Made by a program: the position numbers and the translations under genes
DNA from: JAKVBK01 sp022447275
GTDB lineage: Bacteria; Pseudomonadota; Alphaproteobacteria; Rhodobacterales; Rhodobacteraceae
Reading direction: 5' to 3'
Length of the DNA: 64,000 nt
Assembly: GCA_047125605.1 (NCBI GenBank)
Contig: CP138932.1
Location: 1,674,001 to 1,738,000, forward strand
Notes under the pieces: model-generated
What the model was told of the DNA's origin: nothing
Database searches by the model: none
What the model saw: the letters and a program-made list of their open reading frames with translations, nothing else
Part shown: piece after piece, positions 8,659 to 17,386 of the stretch
Numbering within the stretch: the first letter of the stretch is position 1
Layout: each line of letters starts with the position of its first letter

Positions 8659-9244
8659 CAGGCTCACTCTTCTCGATAGCTGGTTTGCACTTGTTCTCGA
8701 GCATCTATGCGATGTGCCCGTCTATCTAAGCGCGCTGTGCAAAGGGCGGCTGCGCACCCCGCAGCTTTCCGCATTGGCACAGAAGGAAGAAAGTCTGCGC
8801 CAAGCAACCGCTCCGCCCTAACCCATTTTGCGCGACGCACGCTTACCAACGTTGTGATCGACTGCTCTGTAACCGCATGATGAAAGAATGCCAGAATTAT
8901 TCAACTTCACCTTTGCCAAATAGGTCCAGAAATCATGTGTGCGCATGCCAAAAAAATGGCCCAGAAAAGACAATACGGCTGCGTTTCAATAGGCCTGCTG
9001 ACATCAGGGGCGGACAGTGCAAACCCCATGGAAGGCGTGTTCAGCGGGTCCTGCAATCGCCCCAAAGGCCATCATCAAGGGATTGAGCGTTATCCTTCGC
9101 AGGTAAGCGCCACGAAGCCGTTCGGAGCAACAAAAGCTTTTACATCATGACTATTTATGTTTCGCAGAACCCCAGTAGACAAATACCCACTCCGGTATCT
9201 GGGCAACGGGGATGTGATAACGCTGCATTTTGAAAGGCCTAAAA
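8659..9244. other. 586-bp intergenic region, no confident gene
   Basis: This gap separates the divergent sugar kinase and M81 operon. It is more AT-rich than its neighbours. Plus-strand frames of 69-71 codons (8877-9086, 8935-9150) show no convincing ribosome-binding site or recognisable motif. I treat the region as promoter and leader sequence for the two flanking transcription units. Confidence 0.5.
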
Positions 9245-10771
9245 TTGAAACGGATTGCCATCGCCGGGTTCCAGCACGAAACCAACACCTTTGCCCGCTC
9301 GCAAGCGGACCTGCCCGATTTCGAGATGGATGATAGCTGGCCAGGGCTGCTGTCTGGGGAAGACGTGATCACTGTCACCCGCGGTATGAACCTGCCCATC
9401 GCTGGGTTCGTGGCTGCCTGTGAGGCCGATGCAGGGATCGAGCTACAGCCCATCCTGTGGGCCTCGGCGGAACCATCAGGCCCTGTCACAGATCATGCTT
9501 TTGAGACGATCCTCGGTCGTATCACCGATCAATTGCGGGCCCTGATGCCCCTAGACGGGGTTTATCTGGATTTGCACGGGGCCATGATCACCCAAACCCA
9601 CACCGATGGGGAAGGCGAAATTCTGTCCCGGGTGCGCGCAAGTGTCGGCCCTGATGTGCCTGTCGTGATCAGCCTCGATATGCATTGCAATGTCACCCGC
9701 AAAATGGTGGCGTTGGCGGATGCGATCACTATCTTTCGCACCTACCCCCATCTCGACATGTCAGAGACTGGCGCACGCTGCCTGCCCCCGCTGCGGGCGG
9801 CCATGTCGGGGCAGAAGTTGCATAAAGTGTTCCATCAGCTTCCGTATCTGATCCCGATGCACGCGCAGTTCACCGGGGCGCCCCCAATGTCTGACCTTTA
9901 CGCGCAGGCGCGCGACGCCAGCACAGGTGGCGCCCTACTGGAGTTGGCAGTCGGTTTCACCGGGGGCGACATGATCGATACCGGCCCCTCGATCCTGGCC
10001 CAAGCAGAGGATCTGCAAAAGGCACAGACCATGGCCGATAAACTGCTGCGCAACGCGCTGGCCGCCGAGGCCGCCTTCGATTGTCGCCTGCCAGATGCCG
10101 CTACAGGCATTCGCACTGCCATGGCCCTGCCACGGGGCAAGCCCGTGGTCATTGCCGATGTGCAGGACAATCCGGGCGGGGGCACCTCCTCGGATACGGT
10201 CGGGCTGTTGCGTGCACTCATGGCCGAGGGCGCACAAGGGGTCTTGATGGGGCTGATGCATGATCCAGAAGCGGCGGCTGCGGCCCATGCGGCGGGCATC
10301 GGGGCAGTCTGCACCCTTGGGCTCGGCGGTCGCTCAGGCCTGCCCGGGGAGGCGCCCGTGATGGGCCGCTACCGGGTTGAGGCTCTGTCCGACGGGGCCG
10401 TGCGCTACGAGGGGGAAATGTATGGCGGCGGGGTCGCTCAGATCGGGCCAACAGCCGTGCTGCGCCCCCTCGATACAACAGCCGATCTGCAGATTGTTGT
10501 CAGCACCGTGCGCAACCAATGCCTCGACCTTGCCTACTTCCGACATATCGGTTTGCAGCCGGAAAATGCGCGGATTCTGTGCGTGAAAAGCACCGTGCAT
10601 TACCGCGCTGCCTTCGATCCGATTGCGCAGGCCGCGCTTTCCGTTGGGGCAACCGGAGCGCTGTCTTGTGACCTCGAACAAGCGGGTTATCGCCATATTC
10701 GGCCTGGTTTACGCCTCGGGCCGGGAAAGAAGGAATTTTCGGCCTCTTCAACATCTCGTCTACAGCAATAA
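9245..10771 (+). CDS. M81 family metallopeptidase (MlrC / microcystinase C-like)
   Basis: 508 aa. It begins KRIAIAGFQHETNTF, the hallmark N-terminus of the MlrC/M81 family, zinc enzymes first known from the last step of microcystin breakdown. Metal-ligand candidates include YLDLHGAM, SLDMHCN and RTYPHLDM, in the order expected for the catalytic domain. The C-terminal MlrC domain runs from about residue 300 (VIADVQDNPGGGTSSDTV). The start is a TTG with GAAAGG 7 nt upstream; an earlier TTG at 9230 lacks a site. It is the first gene of a peptide-ABC operon, 86 bp before the SBP gene, so it probably hydrolyses an imported small peptide or amide. It has no signal peptide, hence acts in the cytoplasm. 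Confidence 0.88.
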   Translation: MKRIAIAGFQHETNTFARSQADLPDFEMDDSWPGLLSGEDVITVTRGMNLPIAGFVAACEADAGIELQPILWASAEPSGPVTDHAFETILGRITDQLRALMPLDGVYLDLHGAMITQTHTDGEGEILSRVRASVGPDVPVVISLDMHCNVTRKMVALADAITIFRTYPHLDMSETGARCLPPLRAAMSGQKLHKVFHQLPYLIPMHAQFTGAPPMSDLYAQARDASTGGALLELAVGFTGGDMIDTGPSILAQAEDLQKAQTMADKLLRNALAAEAAFDCRLPDAATGIRTAMALPRGKPVVIADVQDNPGGGTSSDTVGLLRALMAEGAQGVLMGLMHDPEAAAAAHAAGIGAVCTLGLGGRSGLPGEAPVMGRYRVEALSDGAVRYEGEMYGGGVAQIGPTAVLRPLDTTADLQIVVSTVRNQCLDLAYFRHIGLQPENARILCVKSTVHYRAAFDPIAQAALSVGATGALSCDLEQAGYRHIRPGLRLGPGKKEFSASSTSRLQQ

Positions 10772-10857
10772 AAGCATTGAAACCCGCAGAAATGCAGGCA
10801 GTAATAATGTCAAGGTGAGCTGGATCAACCGGCCCCGGAGACAATAGGGAGAGCCAA

Positions 10858-12426
10858 ATGTCTGCAGACTATGGATCGCGCGGGATTTCCCGTCGCGGAA
10901 TTCTGAAGGGTGCTACCGCGCTGGGTGCGGCGGCCATGATCGCGCCGCTGGGCGCCACGCGCGCCCGCGCAATGCCAAAGAAAGGCGGCACGCTGCGGGT
11001 AGGCATGGCCCACGGCTCCACCACGGACTCGCTGGATCCCGGTTCATGGGAAAACGACACCATGATCTTCCAAGCGCATACGCGCAACAACTACATGACC
11101 GAGATCGCGCCTGACGGATCGCTGATCCCAGAACTGGCCGAGGGTTGGGAAGCCTCCGCCGACGCCAAGACCTGGACCTTCAAGATCCGTGACGGCGTGT
11201 CGTTCCACTCCGGCCACATGCTGGTCGCCGCTGACGTGATCGCGTCGCTCAACCATCACCGGGGCGAGGATTCGACCTCTGCCGCGAAGCCGATCGTGGC
11301 CGACATTGTCGACATGCAGGCCGACGGGATGAACGTGGTCATCACGCTTGCCAACGGCAATGCGGACTTCCCCTTCGTTCTGTCCGACTATCACCTGCCG
11401 ATCCTGCCGGCACAGGCAGATGGCACCATCGATCCAACCACCACCGATGGCTGTGGCCCGTACAAGATCGACAACCTCGAGTTCGGCGTCCGCGCAGACT
11501 ACTCGCGCCACGATGGCTACTGGAAGAAAGACCGCGCGCATTTCGACAAGATCGAACAGATCGTGATCTACGACAATGCTGCACGCCAGAACGCCCTGAT
11601 CTCGGGCGAGGTCGACTATATCGACAGCGCAGACCTGAACACCGTGCACCTGCTCAAGCGCGCGCCCGGCATCAACGTACTGTCCATCACCGGCACCCAG
11701 CACTATGGCCTGCCGATGGATACGCGCGCCGCACCATTCTCGGACAACAATGTGCGCCAGGCCCTGAAGTACGCGATCGATCGTCAGCAGATGGTGGATA
11801 CAATCCTCAACGGCTACGGCTCGCTGGGCAATGACCACCCGATCGGCCCCGGTCAGCGCTTCTTCAACAGCGATCTGGAGCAGAAATCCTACGATCCCGA
11901 CAAGGCCAAGTTCTACCTGAAAGAGGCTGGCTTGGACAGTCTGGCCGTGGACATCCACCTGGCCGATGCTGCCTTCTCGGGCGCGACGGATGCCGGTATC
12001 CTGTTCTCTGAGTCCGCCTCTGCCGGTGGCATCAACCTCAACGTCGTCCGCGAGCCCAACGATGGCTACTGGTCCAATGTCTGGATGCAGAAGCCCTTCG
12101 CCGGCACCTACTGGGGCGGCCGTCCCACCGAGGACTGGATGTTCGCAACCGCCTACGCCGAGGGCGTGCCGTGGAACGAGACCTACTGGAGCCACACCCG
12201 CTTCAACGAGCTGCTGGTCTCTGCGCGTTCCGAGCTGGATGAAGGCCTGCGGCGCGAGCAGTACCACGAAATGCAGGCGATCGTCTCCAACGAGGGCGGG
12301 ATCATCATCCCGATGTTCGCCTCCTATGTGGGTGCCTATAGCGATGCGCTTGGCCATGATGAAACCGTCGCGTCGAACTGGCGCAATGACGGTCAGCGTC
12401 TGGCAGAACGCTGGTGGTTCGCTTGA
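10858..12426 (+). CDS. ABC transporter substrate-binding protein, peptide/nickel/opine type (SBP_bac_5)
   Basis: 522 aa. The N-terminus carries a Tat signal (SRRGILKGATALGAAAMIAP, about residues 11-30), so the protein folds before export to the periplasm. The mature protein is a family 5 solute-binding protein: GGTLRVGMAHGSTTDSLDP, then IPELAEGWEASADAKTWTFK, and NVRQALKYAIDRQQMVD. AGGGAGA lies just before the ATG. Family 5 proteins bind di- or oligopeptides, nickel, opines or related amides. The M81 peptidase upstream suggests a peptide-like ligand. It is followed by a strong terminator hairpin, as expected for a binding protein needed in excess over its permease. Confidence 0.95.
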   Translation: MSADYGSRGISRRGILKGATALGAAAMIAPLGATRARAMPKKGGTLRVGMAHGSTTDSLDPGSWENDTMIFQAHTRNNYMTEIAPDGSLIPELAEGWEASADAKTWTFKIRDGVSFHSGHMLVAADVIASLNHHRGEDSTSAAKPIVADIVDMQADGMNVVITLANGNADFPFVLSDYHLPILPAQADGTIDPTTTDGCGPYKIDNLEFGVRADYSRHDGYWKKDRAHFDKIEQIVIYDNAARQNALISGEVDYIDSADLNTVHLLKRAPGINVLSITGTQHYGLPMDTRAAPFSDNNVRQALKYAIDRQQMVDTILNGYGSLGNDHPIGPGQRFFNSDLEQKSYDPDKAKFYLKEAGLDSLAVDIHLADAAFSGATDAGILFSESASAGGINLNVVREPNDGYWSNVWMQKPFAGTYWGGRPTEDWMFATAYAEGVPWNETYWSHTRFNELLVSARSELDEGLRREQYHEMQAIVSNEGGIIIPMFASYVGAYSDALGHDETVASNWRNDGQRLAERWWFA

Positions 12427-12440
12427 TCTAGCCAACAAGA

Positions 12441-12477
12441 CACCCCCCGGAGGCCATCGCGCCCCGGGGGGTGTTTT
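12441..12477 (+). terminator. terminator/attenuator hairpin inside the peptide-ABC operon
   Basis: A perfect 10-bp stem (CACCCCCCGG at 12441-12450 with CCGGGGGGTG at 12464-12473) with a 13-nt loop is followed by TTTTCT. It lies 14 nt after the SBP stop and about 70 nt before the permease start. Partial read-through here would give more binding protein than membrane components. Confidence 0.85.
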
Positions 12478-12545
12478 CTATCAGCCCCCCGATACTTTCG
12501 GCGCGGGCTGCACCGATAAAAACAACTTCAACGGGGGAACGGGCA

Positions 12546-13502
12546 ATGGCGCATGTTTGGGGCATGATCCTAAAGCGTCTGGCGCTTGGTGTGGTAACGC
12601 TGTTTGTCGTGTCGATACTGATCTTCATGGCGACCGAGCTTTTGCCGGGCGACTTTGCACAAGAAATTCTGGGCCAGTCGGCCACGCCAGAAACGGTGAA
12701 GGCCCTGCGCGAGCAGCTTGGCCTCGATCAACCCCTGTTGACCCGCTACCTGAGCTGGCTGGGCGACATCCTGAGAGGGGATTTGGGCAACAGCCTGGCC
12801 AACGGAAACTCCGTCTCCGAACTGATTGGGAAGCGGCTGGGCAATACGCTGTATCTGGCGCTTTATGCGGCTGCCATCGCGGTGCCCCTGTCGCTGACCT
12901 TGGGCATTCTGGCCGCTCTCTATCGCAACACATTCTTCGACCGCTTCGCCAATGCTGCGGCGCTGACGTCGATCTCGTTTCCAGAGTTTTTCGTCGCCTA
13001 CATCCTGATTTTCTGGCTTGCCGGCGCGGGCGGCATTTTCCCGTCGATGTCCAACTTCCGGACCGATCCAACGCTGTCAGAATTCCTATACCGGGCCTTC
13101 TTGCCCGCACTGACCCTGACCTTGGTGGTCACGGCCCACATGATGCGCATGACGCGGGCCGCGATCATCAACCTGCTGGCCAGCCCCTATATCGAGATGG
13201 CCCGCCTCAAGGGCATGAGCCCCATACGTGTCATCGTCAAACACGCCCTTCCGAATGCGCTGGCCCCGATCATCAACGTGATTGCACTGAACCTAGCCTA
13301 TCTGATCACCGGCGTGGTCGTCGTTGAGGTGGTGTTCGTTTATCCGGGCCTCGGCCAGTTGATGGTGGACAGCGTGTCCGCCCGTGACATGCCCGTGGTG
13401 CAGGGGGTCGCGCTGGTATTCGCCGGTGCCTACGTCCTGCTGAACCTGACAGCCGACGTGCTGGCGACCCTGTCCAACCCGCGCCTCGTGCACGGCCGCT
13501 GA
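12546..13502 (+). CDS. ABC transporter permease, DppB type
   Basis: 318 aa integral membrane protein with about six transmembrane helices. The N-terminal helix is LALGVVTLFVVSILIFMATE. The cytoplasmic EAA loop reads YIEMARLKGMSPIRVIVKHA, and the end is the usual DppB C-terminus (LVHGR). It forms the translocation pore with the DppC-type partner immediately downstream. The ATG at 12546 follows GGGGGAACGGG. Upstream in-frame codons fall in the terminator loop region and are not plausible. Spacing to the next gene is 13 bp. Confidence 0.93.
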   Translation: MAHVWGMILKRLALGVVTLFVVSILIFMATELLPGDFAQEILGQSATPETVKALREQLGLDQPLLTRYLSWLGDILRGDLGNSLANGNSVSELIGKRLGNTLYLALYAAAIAVPLSLTLGILAALYRNTFFDRFANAAALTSISFPEFFVAYILIFWLAGAGGIFPSMSNFRTDPTLSEFLYRAFLPALTLTLVVTAHMMRMTRAAIINLLASPYIEMARLKGMSPIRVIVKHALPNALAPIINVIALNLAYLITGVVVVEVVFVYPGLGQLMVDSVSARDMPVVQGVALVFAGAYVLLNLTADVLATLSNPRLVHGR

Positions 13503-13515
13503 GAGGAGACGCATC

Positions 13516-14439
13516 ATGGGATTTCTCACCGGACTTGCCTGGCTCGTTGCGATCGTCATCGGCGTTATCGCCATTGGCTGGACCTTTCGCGCCTTCACCG
13601 TCGCCATCAGCCCCAAACCCCTGGCAAAGGAGCTGCGCACCGCGCCGCTCACTGCCAGCTTCGGGATGGTTATCATCCTGATTTATATCATCGTGGCAAT
13701 CTTCGCGCCCGCCATTGCGCCGTTCTCCGAAACAGAGATCGTCGGCCGCGAGTACGAGCCCTGGGATGACACATTCCTGCTGGGCACCGACAATCTGGGG
13801 CGCGATATGCTTTCGCGCCTGATCTATGCCGCGCGCAACACCGTGGGCATCGCCTTCATCACCACGGCACTGGCCTTTATCCTAGGCTCGGTTGCAGGCT
13901 TGCTGGCCGCCACCGTGGGCGGCTGGATTGACCAGCTTTTGTCGCGCGCCGTCGACGTGCTGATGGCCATCCCCGCCCTGATCTTTGCGCTGCTGTTGCT
14001 GACCATCGTTGGCACTTCGATCATCAACATGATCCTCGTGATCGCCTTGATCGACAGCACCCGTGTCTTCCGCCTTGCCCGGGCCGTTGCGATGAACATC
14101 GTCGTGATGGACTATGTTGAGGCCGCAAAACTGCGGGGCGAAGGCCTCTGGCGCCTGATCAGCCGCGAGATCCTGCCCAATGCCCTGGCGCCGCTGGTGG
14201 CGGAATTCGGGCTGCGCTTCTGCTTTGTGTTCCTGACAATTTCAGCACTCAGCTTCCTCGGCCTCGGCATCCAGCCCCCCACGGCGGATTGGGGCTCGAT
14301 GGTGCGTGACAACGCAACCTTGATGACCTTTGGCGACATCACCCCCTTGCTGCCCGCCGGTGCAATCGCACTGCTGACGGTCTGCGTGAACTGGGTGGTT
14401 GACTGGCAGCTGCACCGCGCCAGCGGATTGAAGGAGTGA
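13516..14439 (+). CDS. ABC transporter permease, DppC type
   Basis: 307 aa, with GAGAGGAGA ahead of the ATG. An N-terminal helix pair is followed by the periplasmic DppC-type segment (FLLGTDNLGRDMLSRLIYAA, about residues 85-105). About five further transmembrane helices follow, with the EAA loop DYVEAAKLRGEGLWRLISRE. It pairs with the DppB-type permease. The extra hydrophobic N-terminus (LAWLVAIVIGVIAIGW) before the usual DppC start gives one more predicted membrane segment than many homologues. The gene ends 4 nt before the ATPase start. Confidence 0.93.
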   Translation: MGFLTGLAWLVAIVIGVIAIGWTFRAFTVAISPKPLAKELRTAPLTASFGMVIILIYIIVAIFAPAIAPFSETEIVGREYEPWDDTFLLGTDNLGRDMLSRLIYAARNTVGIAFITTALAFILGSVAGLLAATVGGWIDQLLSRAVDVLMAIPALIFALLLLTIVGTSIINMILVIALIDSTRVFRLARAVAMNIVVMDYVEAAKLRGEGLWRLISREILPNALAPLVAEFGLRFCFVFLTISALSFLGLGIQPPTADWGSMVRDNATLMTFGDITPLLPAGAIALLTVCVNWVVDWQLHRASGLKE

Positions 14440-14443
14440 ACCG

Positions 14444-16072
14444 ATGAGCACAGACAGCAAAGAAGTTCTCCTGACCATGAAGGACCTGCGCATTGAAGGC
14501 AGGGCCGATGAAGCCTGGCTCGAGATCGTCAAGGGGGTCGACCTGAACTTGCACCGGGGCGAAGTGCTCGGCCTGATTGGCGAAAGCGGGGCGGGTAAAT
14601 CCACGATCGGGCTGGCTGCGATGGGCTTTGCCCGCGATGGCTGCCGCATATCGGGCGGCGAGATCATGTTCGACGGGATCGACATGCGCGCCTCCTCCGA
14701 AAGCGAGCTCCGTTCCCTGCGCGGGCGCCGCATCGCCTATGTCGCGCAATCGGCGGCGGCCTCGTTCAACCCGGCCCACAAGCTGATTGATCAGTACTCA
14801 GAGGCCCCGGTTCAGCATGGCGTAATGGCCCGCAGCGAGGCGGAGGGCGACGCAACAGACCTCTACCGACGCATGCAATTGCCCAACCCGGACGAAATCG
14901 GGTTTCGCTATCCGCATCAGGTCTCTGGCGGGCAGTTGCAGCGCGCCATGACCGCCATGGCGATGGCCTGCCGCCCGGATCTGATCATCTTTGACGAGCC
15001 GACCACCGCCCTCGACGTGACCACCCAGATCGAGGTGCTGGCAGCGATCCGCAACATCGTTGAGCAGTTCAACACGGCTGCGATCTACATCACCCATGAC
15101 CTCGCCGTCGTGGCCCAGATGGCCGATAAAATTAAAGTGCTGCTCAAGGGGGAAGAGGTCGAGGAGGCTGACACGCCCATCATGCTGTCCGCCCCCAAGG
15201 AGGACTATACAAAATCGCTCTGGGCGGTGCGCAGCCACATGCGCGAGGAACAACCGCCCGTGCGTGACAGCACCCCGATTGTCGCCGTTCGCAATGTCAC
15301 CGCGGGCTACGGGCCGATCGATGTGCTCAAGGATGTCAGCTTTGATATCCACCAGCGGCGCACAGTGGCCGTGGTGGGAGAATCCGGTTCGGGCAAGTCC
15401 ACAACCGCCCGGGTGATCACCGGGCTGCTGCCACCGCGCCGCGGGGAGGTGCTGTTCAACGGCGAAGCCCTGCCCGCAGATTACCGCAAGCGCAGCCGCG
15501 AGCAGCTGCGCCACGCCCAGATGATCTACCAGATGGCGGATACGGCGCTGAACCCCAAGCTGCGCCTGCGCGAACTGATCGGGCGGCCCGCGCAGATGTA
15601 TCTTGGCCTGCAGGGCAAGCAGCTCGAAGACCGCATCCGCAACTTGCTTGATCTGATCGAGCTGGAGCCTGACGACTATATCGACCGGCTGCCCTCTGAG
15701 CTTTCAGGCGGACAGAAGCAGCGCATCGGCATCGCCCGGGCATTGGCTGCTGAGCCGCAATTCATCATTTGCGATGAGGTGACCTCGGCGCTGGATCAGC
15801 TTGTGGCCGAGGGCATCCTAAAGCTGCTCGACAAGCTGCAGACCGAGTTTGACCTCGCCTACATGTTCATCACCCATGATCTGGCCACCGTGCGGGCCAT
15901 CGCCGACGAGGTGGTTGTGATGAAGGAAGGGATCGTCGTCGAACAGGGCCCGAAATCAGAGATGTTCCAGCCGCCCCATGATCCCTACACGGAGCTTTTG
16001 TTGTCCTCCGTGCCCGAAATGGATCCCAACTGGCTGACAGAGCTTCTCGAAAAGCGCGCTGCGGCGGGCTAA
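14444..16072 (+). CDS. fused double-ATPase ABC transporter subunit (DppD-DppF type)
   Basis: 542 aa with two complete nucleotide-binding domains in one chain. Domain 1 has Walker A GESGAGKST (45-53), the signature SGGQLQRAM and Walker B LIIFDEP. Domain 2 has Walker A GESGSGKST (about 312-320), the signature SGGQKQRIG and Walker B FIICDE, here followed by V rather than the usual P. It energises import of the peptide-like ligand bound by the upstream SBP. Fusion of the D and F subunits is common in alphaproteobacterial oligopeptide systems. It is the last gene of the operon, followed by a terminator. Confidence 0.94.
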   Translation: MSTDSKEVLLTMKDLRIEGRADEAWLEIVKGVDLNLHRGEVLGLIGESGAGKSTIGLAAMGFARDGCRISGGEIMFDGIDMRASSESELRSLRGRRIAYVAQSAAASFNPAHKLIDQYSEAPVQHGVMARSEAEGDATDLYRRMQLPNPDEIGFRYPHQVSGGQLQRAMTAMAMACRPDLIIFDEPTTALDVTTQIEVLAAIRNIVEQFNTAAIYITHDLAVVAQMADKIKVLLKGEEVEEADTPIMLSAPKEDYTKSLWAVRSHMREEQPPVRDSTPIVAVRNVTAGYGPIDVLKDVSFDIHQRRTVAVVGESGSGKSTTARVITGLLPPRRGEVLFNGEALPADYRKRSREQLRHAQMIYQMADTALNPKLRLRELIGRPAQMYLGLQGKQLEDRIRNLLDLIELEPDDYIDRLPSELSGGQKQRIGIARALAAEPQFIICDEVTSALDQLVAEGILKLLDKLQTEFDLAYMFITHDLATVRAIADEVVVMKEGIVVEQGPKSEMFQPPHDPYTELLLSSVPEMDPNWLTELLEKRAAAG

Positions 16073-16097
16073 GAAGAGCCCATATCACACCAACACA

Positions 16098-16125
16098 AGG
16101 GCTGGCCGTTGCGCCGGCCCTTTTT
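16098..16125 (+). terminator. rho-independent terminator of the peptide-ABC operon
   Basis: AGGGCTGGC (16098-16106) pairs with GCCGGCCCT (16113-16121) through a 6-nt loop, with one G-U pair, and runs into TTTTT. It lies 26 nt past the ATPase stop, in the convergent gap with the TetR gene. Confidence 0.85.
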
Positions 16126-16171
16126 GGTTGGCGCTGCTCAAGACGCGCTCTGGGTCAAGGTGGCAGACGGA

Positions 16172-16777
16172 TCAGCGCTTTGCGTAGCGCGCCATGATCA
16201 TGTCGACGGTGTCTTCGACGATTGCTTCCATCTGGGCCTCAGTGACAAGCGGCGCACCGAAAATGACCGGCCAGAAAGCTCGCGCCTTCAACACACCAAT
16301 CATCTCATCGGCCGCCACTTGCGGTGCAGGTACATCCAGTTGACCGTCGTCGGAGGCCGCTCGCAACAGCGCGACGACAACGGATTTCTTATCGATGTCT
16401 TCCTGCGCTTTCGCCGCCATATGAGGATTGCGCACGGTCTCCCCGATGATCATGCGGGCCATTGCCATCACATCCGACGACATCAGAAGCCGGCCCTCTG
16501 CCCAGGCCAGTTTCACCAATTGCGCGCGGATTTCGAGCGCAGGATCGTACTGCACATCGAGTGTGTGCGATATGCGATCTGAGAGGCTTTCAACAATTGC
16601 GTTGAACAGATTTTCCTTGCTTTCGAAATACTTGTAGAGCGTCCGCTTGGACACCTCAGCCCGGGCTGAAATCGCATCCATGCTCGCGGAAGCAAAGCCG
16701 TGCTCTTGAAATTCAACAATAGCGGCCTCCATTACTGAAGTGCGTTTCGCGCGGACTGTGGGGACGGTTCCAACCAT
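16172..16777 (-). CDS. TetR/AcrR family transcriptional regulator
   Basis: 201 aa. The N-terminal HTH covers about residues 10-55 (RTSVMEAAIVEFQEHGFASA, then MDAISARAEVSKRTLYKYFE), typical of TetR repressors. The C-terminal domain contains the MIIGETVRNPHMA and AFWPVIFGAP segments seen in AcrR-C-like ligand domains. It is divergent from the molybdenum hydroxylase iorAB. Two identical 18-bp palindromes lie between the genes and are very probably its operators, suggesting autoregulation and control of iorAB by an aromatic or heterocyclic inducer. Start: ATG at 16777 is nearest the HTH. No strong ribosome-binding site is visible, and an upstream ATG at 16816 remains possible. Confidence 0.9.
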   Translation of the reverse strand: MVGTVPTVRAKRTSVMEAAIVEFQEHGFASASMDAISARAEVSKRTLYKYFESKENLFNAIVESLSDRISHTLDVQYDPALEIRAQLVKLAWAEGRLLMSSDVMAMARMIIGETVRNPHMAAKAQEDIDKKSVVVALLRAASDDGQLDVPAPQVAADEMIGVLKARAFWPVIFGAPLVTEAQMEAIVEDTVDMIMARYAKR

Positions 16778-16824
16778 ATTGTCATGCACAGTGTGCCACG
16801 GGGCTCGTGCTGTCAAATGCCAAA

Positions 16825-16842
16825 GTAAACTTTCGAGTTTAC
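16825..16842. promoter_or_regulatory. palindromic operator 1, GTAAACT-N4-AGTTTAC
   Basis: GTAAACTTTCGAGTTTAC is a perfect inverted repeat of 7-bp arms around TTCG. It lies 47 bp upstream of the TetR start on the regulator side of the intergenic region. The arms are identical to those of operator 2, 41 bp away start to start, close to four helical turns. Confidence 0.8.
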
Positions 16843-16865
16843 ACCGCCACCTACCCTCCGTAGAT

Positions 16866-16883
16866 GTAAACTCACCAGTTTAC
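16866..16883. promoter_or_regulatory. palindromic operator 2, GTAAACT-N4-AGTTTAC
   Basis: This is the same 7-bp arms as operator 1 around a different spacer (CACC), ending 37 bp before the iorA start. Conservation of the arms but not the spacer is what a dimeric repressor site would show. Its position suggests overlap with the iorA promoter. Confidence 0.8.
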
Positions 16884-16920
16884 CGACTCAGGGCGATATC
16901 CGCCGGTAGGGAGAGTGAGA

Positions 16921-17385
16921 ATGGCTATCCAGTTAAAACTTAATGGTGAAAACCGCTCGGTTGAGGCCGATCCGGGAACACCCTTGCTGTGGGTTCTGCG
17001 CGATGAACTTCAGCTGACAGGCACAAAATTCGGCTGTGGCGTGGCCTCCTGTGGGGCTTGCACGGTCCATATGGATGGCGTGCCCGTGCGTTCATGCCAG
17101 ACCTATCTGGAAGATGTCGGCACCGCAGAGATCACCACGATCGAAGCAATTTCCGAAGATCGGATTGGCGCCGCCTTGCAGCAGGCATGGATTGAGCTTG
17201 ACGTTGTCCAGTGCGGCTACTGCCAATCGGGACAGATCATGTCCGCCGTGGGCTTGCTGGCAGACAACCCGAAGCCCTCCGCGCAGGACATCGACGACTA
17301 CATGGCCGGCAATGCCTGCCGCTGCGCCACCTACCAGCGCATCCGCGCTGGCATCCAACGCGCTGCTGAAATCCTGGAGGCTTGA
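16921..17385 (+). CDS. iorA: (2Fe-2S)-binding subunit of isoquinoline 1-oxidoreductase-type Mo hydroxylase
   Basis: 154 aa. This is the small electron-transfer subunit of a xanthine-oxidase-family enzyme. The plant-type cluster motif FGCGVASCGACTVHMDG (about residues 38-54) is followed by RSC. The second, C-terminal cluster is formed by QCGYCQSGQ (about 100) and NACRCATYQR (about 135). These two clusters carry electrons from the molybdenum site to the terminal acceptor. The ATG at 16921 follows GGGAGAG; a GTG two codons earlier is less likely. The Mo subunit starts 1 nt after the stop, so the two are coupled. Specificity (isoquinoline, another N-heterocycle or an aldehyde) is unproven. Confidence 0.9.
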   Translation: MAIQLKLNGENRSVEADPGTPLLWVLRDELQLTGTKFGCGVASCGACTVHMDGVPVRSCQTYLEDVGTAEITTIEAISEDRIGAALQQAWIELDVVQCGYCQSGQIMSAVGLLADNPKPSAQDIDDYMAGNACRCATYQRIRAGIQRAAEILEA

Positions 17386-17386
17386 T

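Noticed and set aside
12625..13110. Antisense open frames inside the ABC permease genes and others opposite groEL
   Set aside because: Composition-driven shadows of strongly coding genes, without start signals or motifs.
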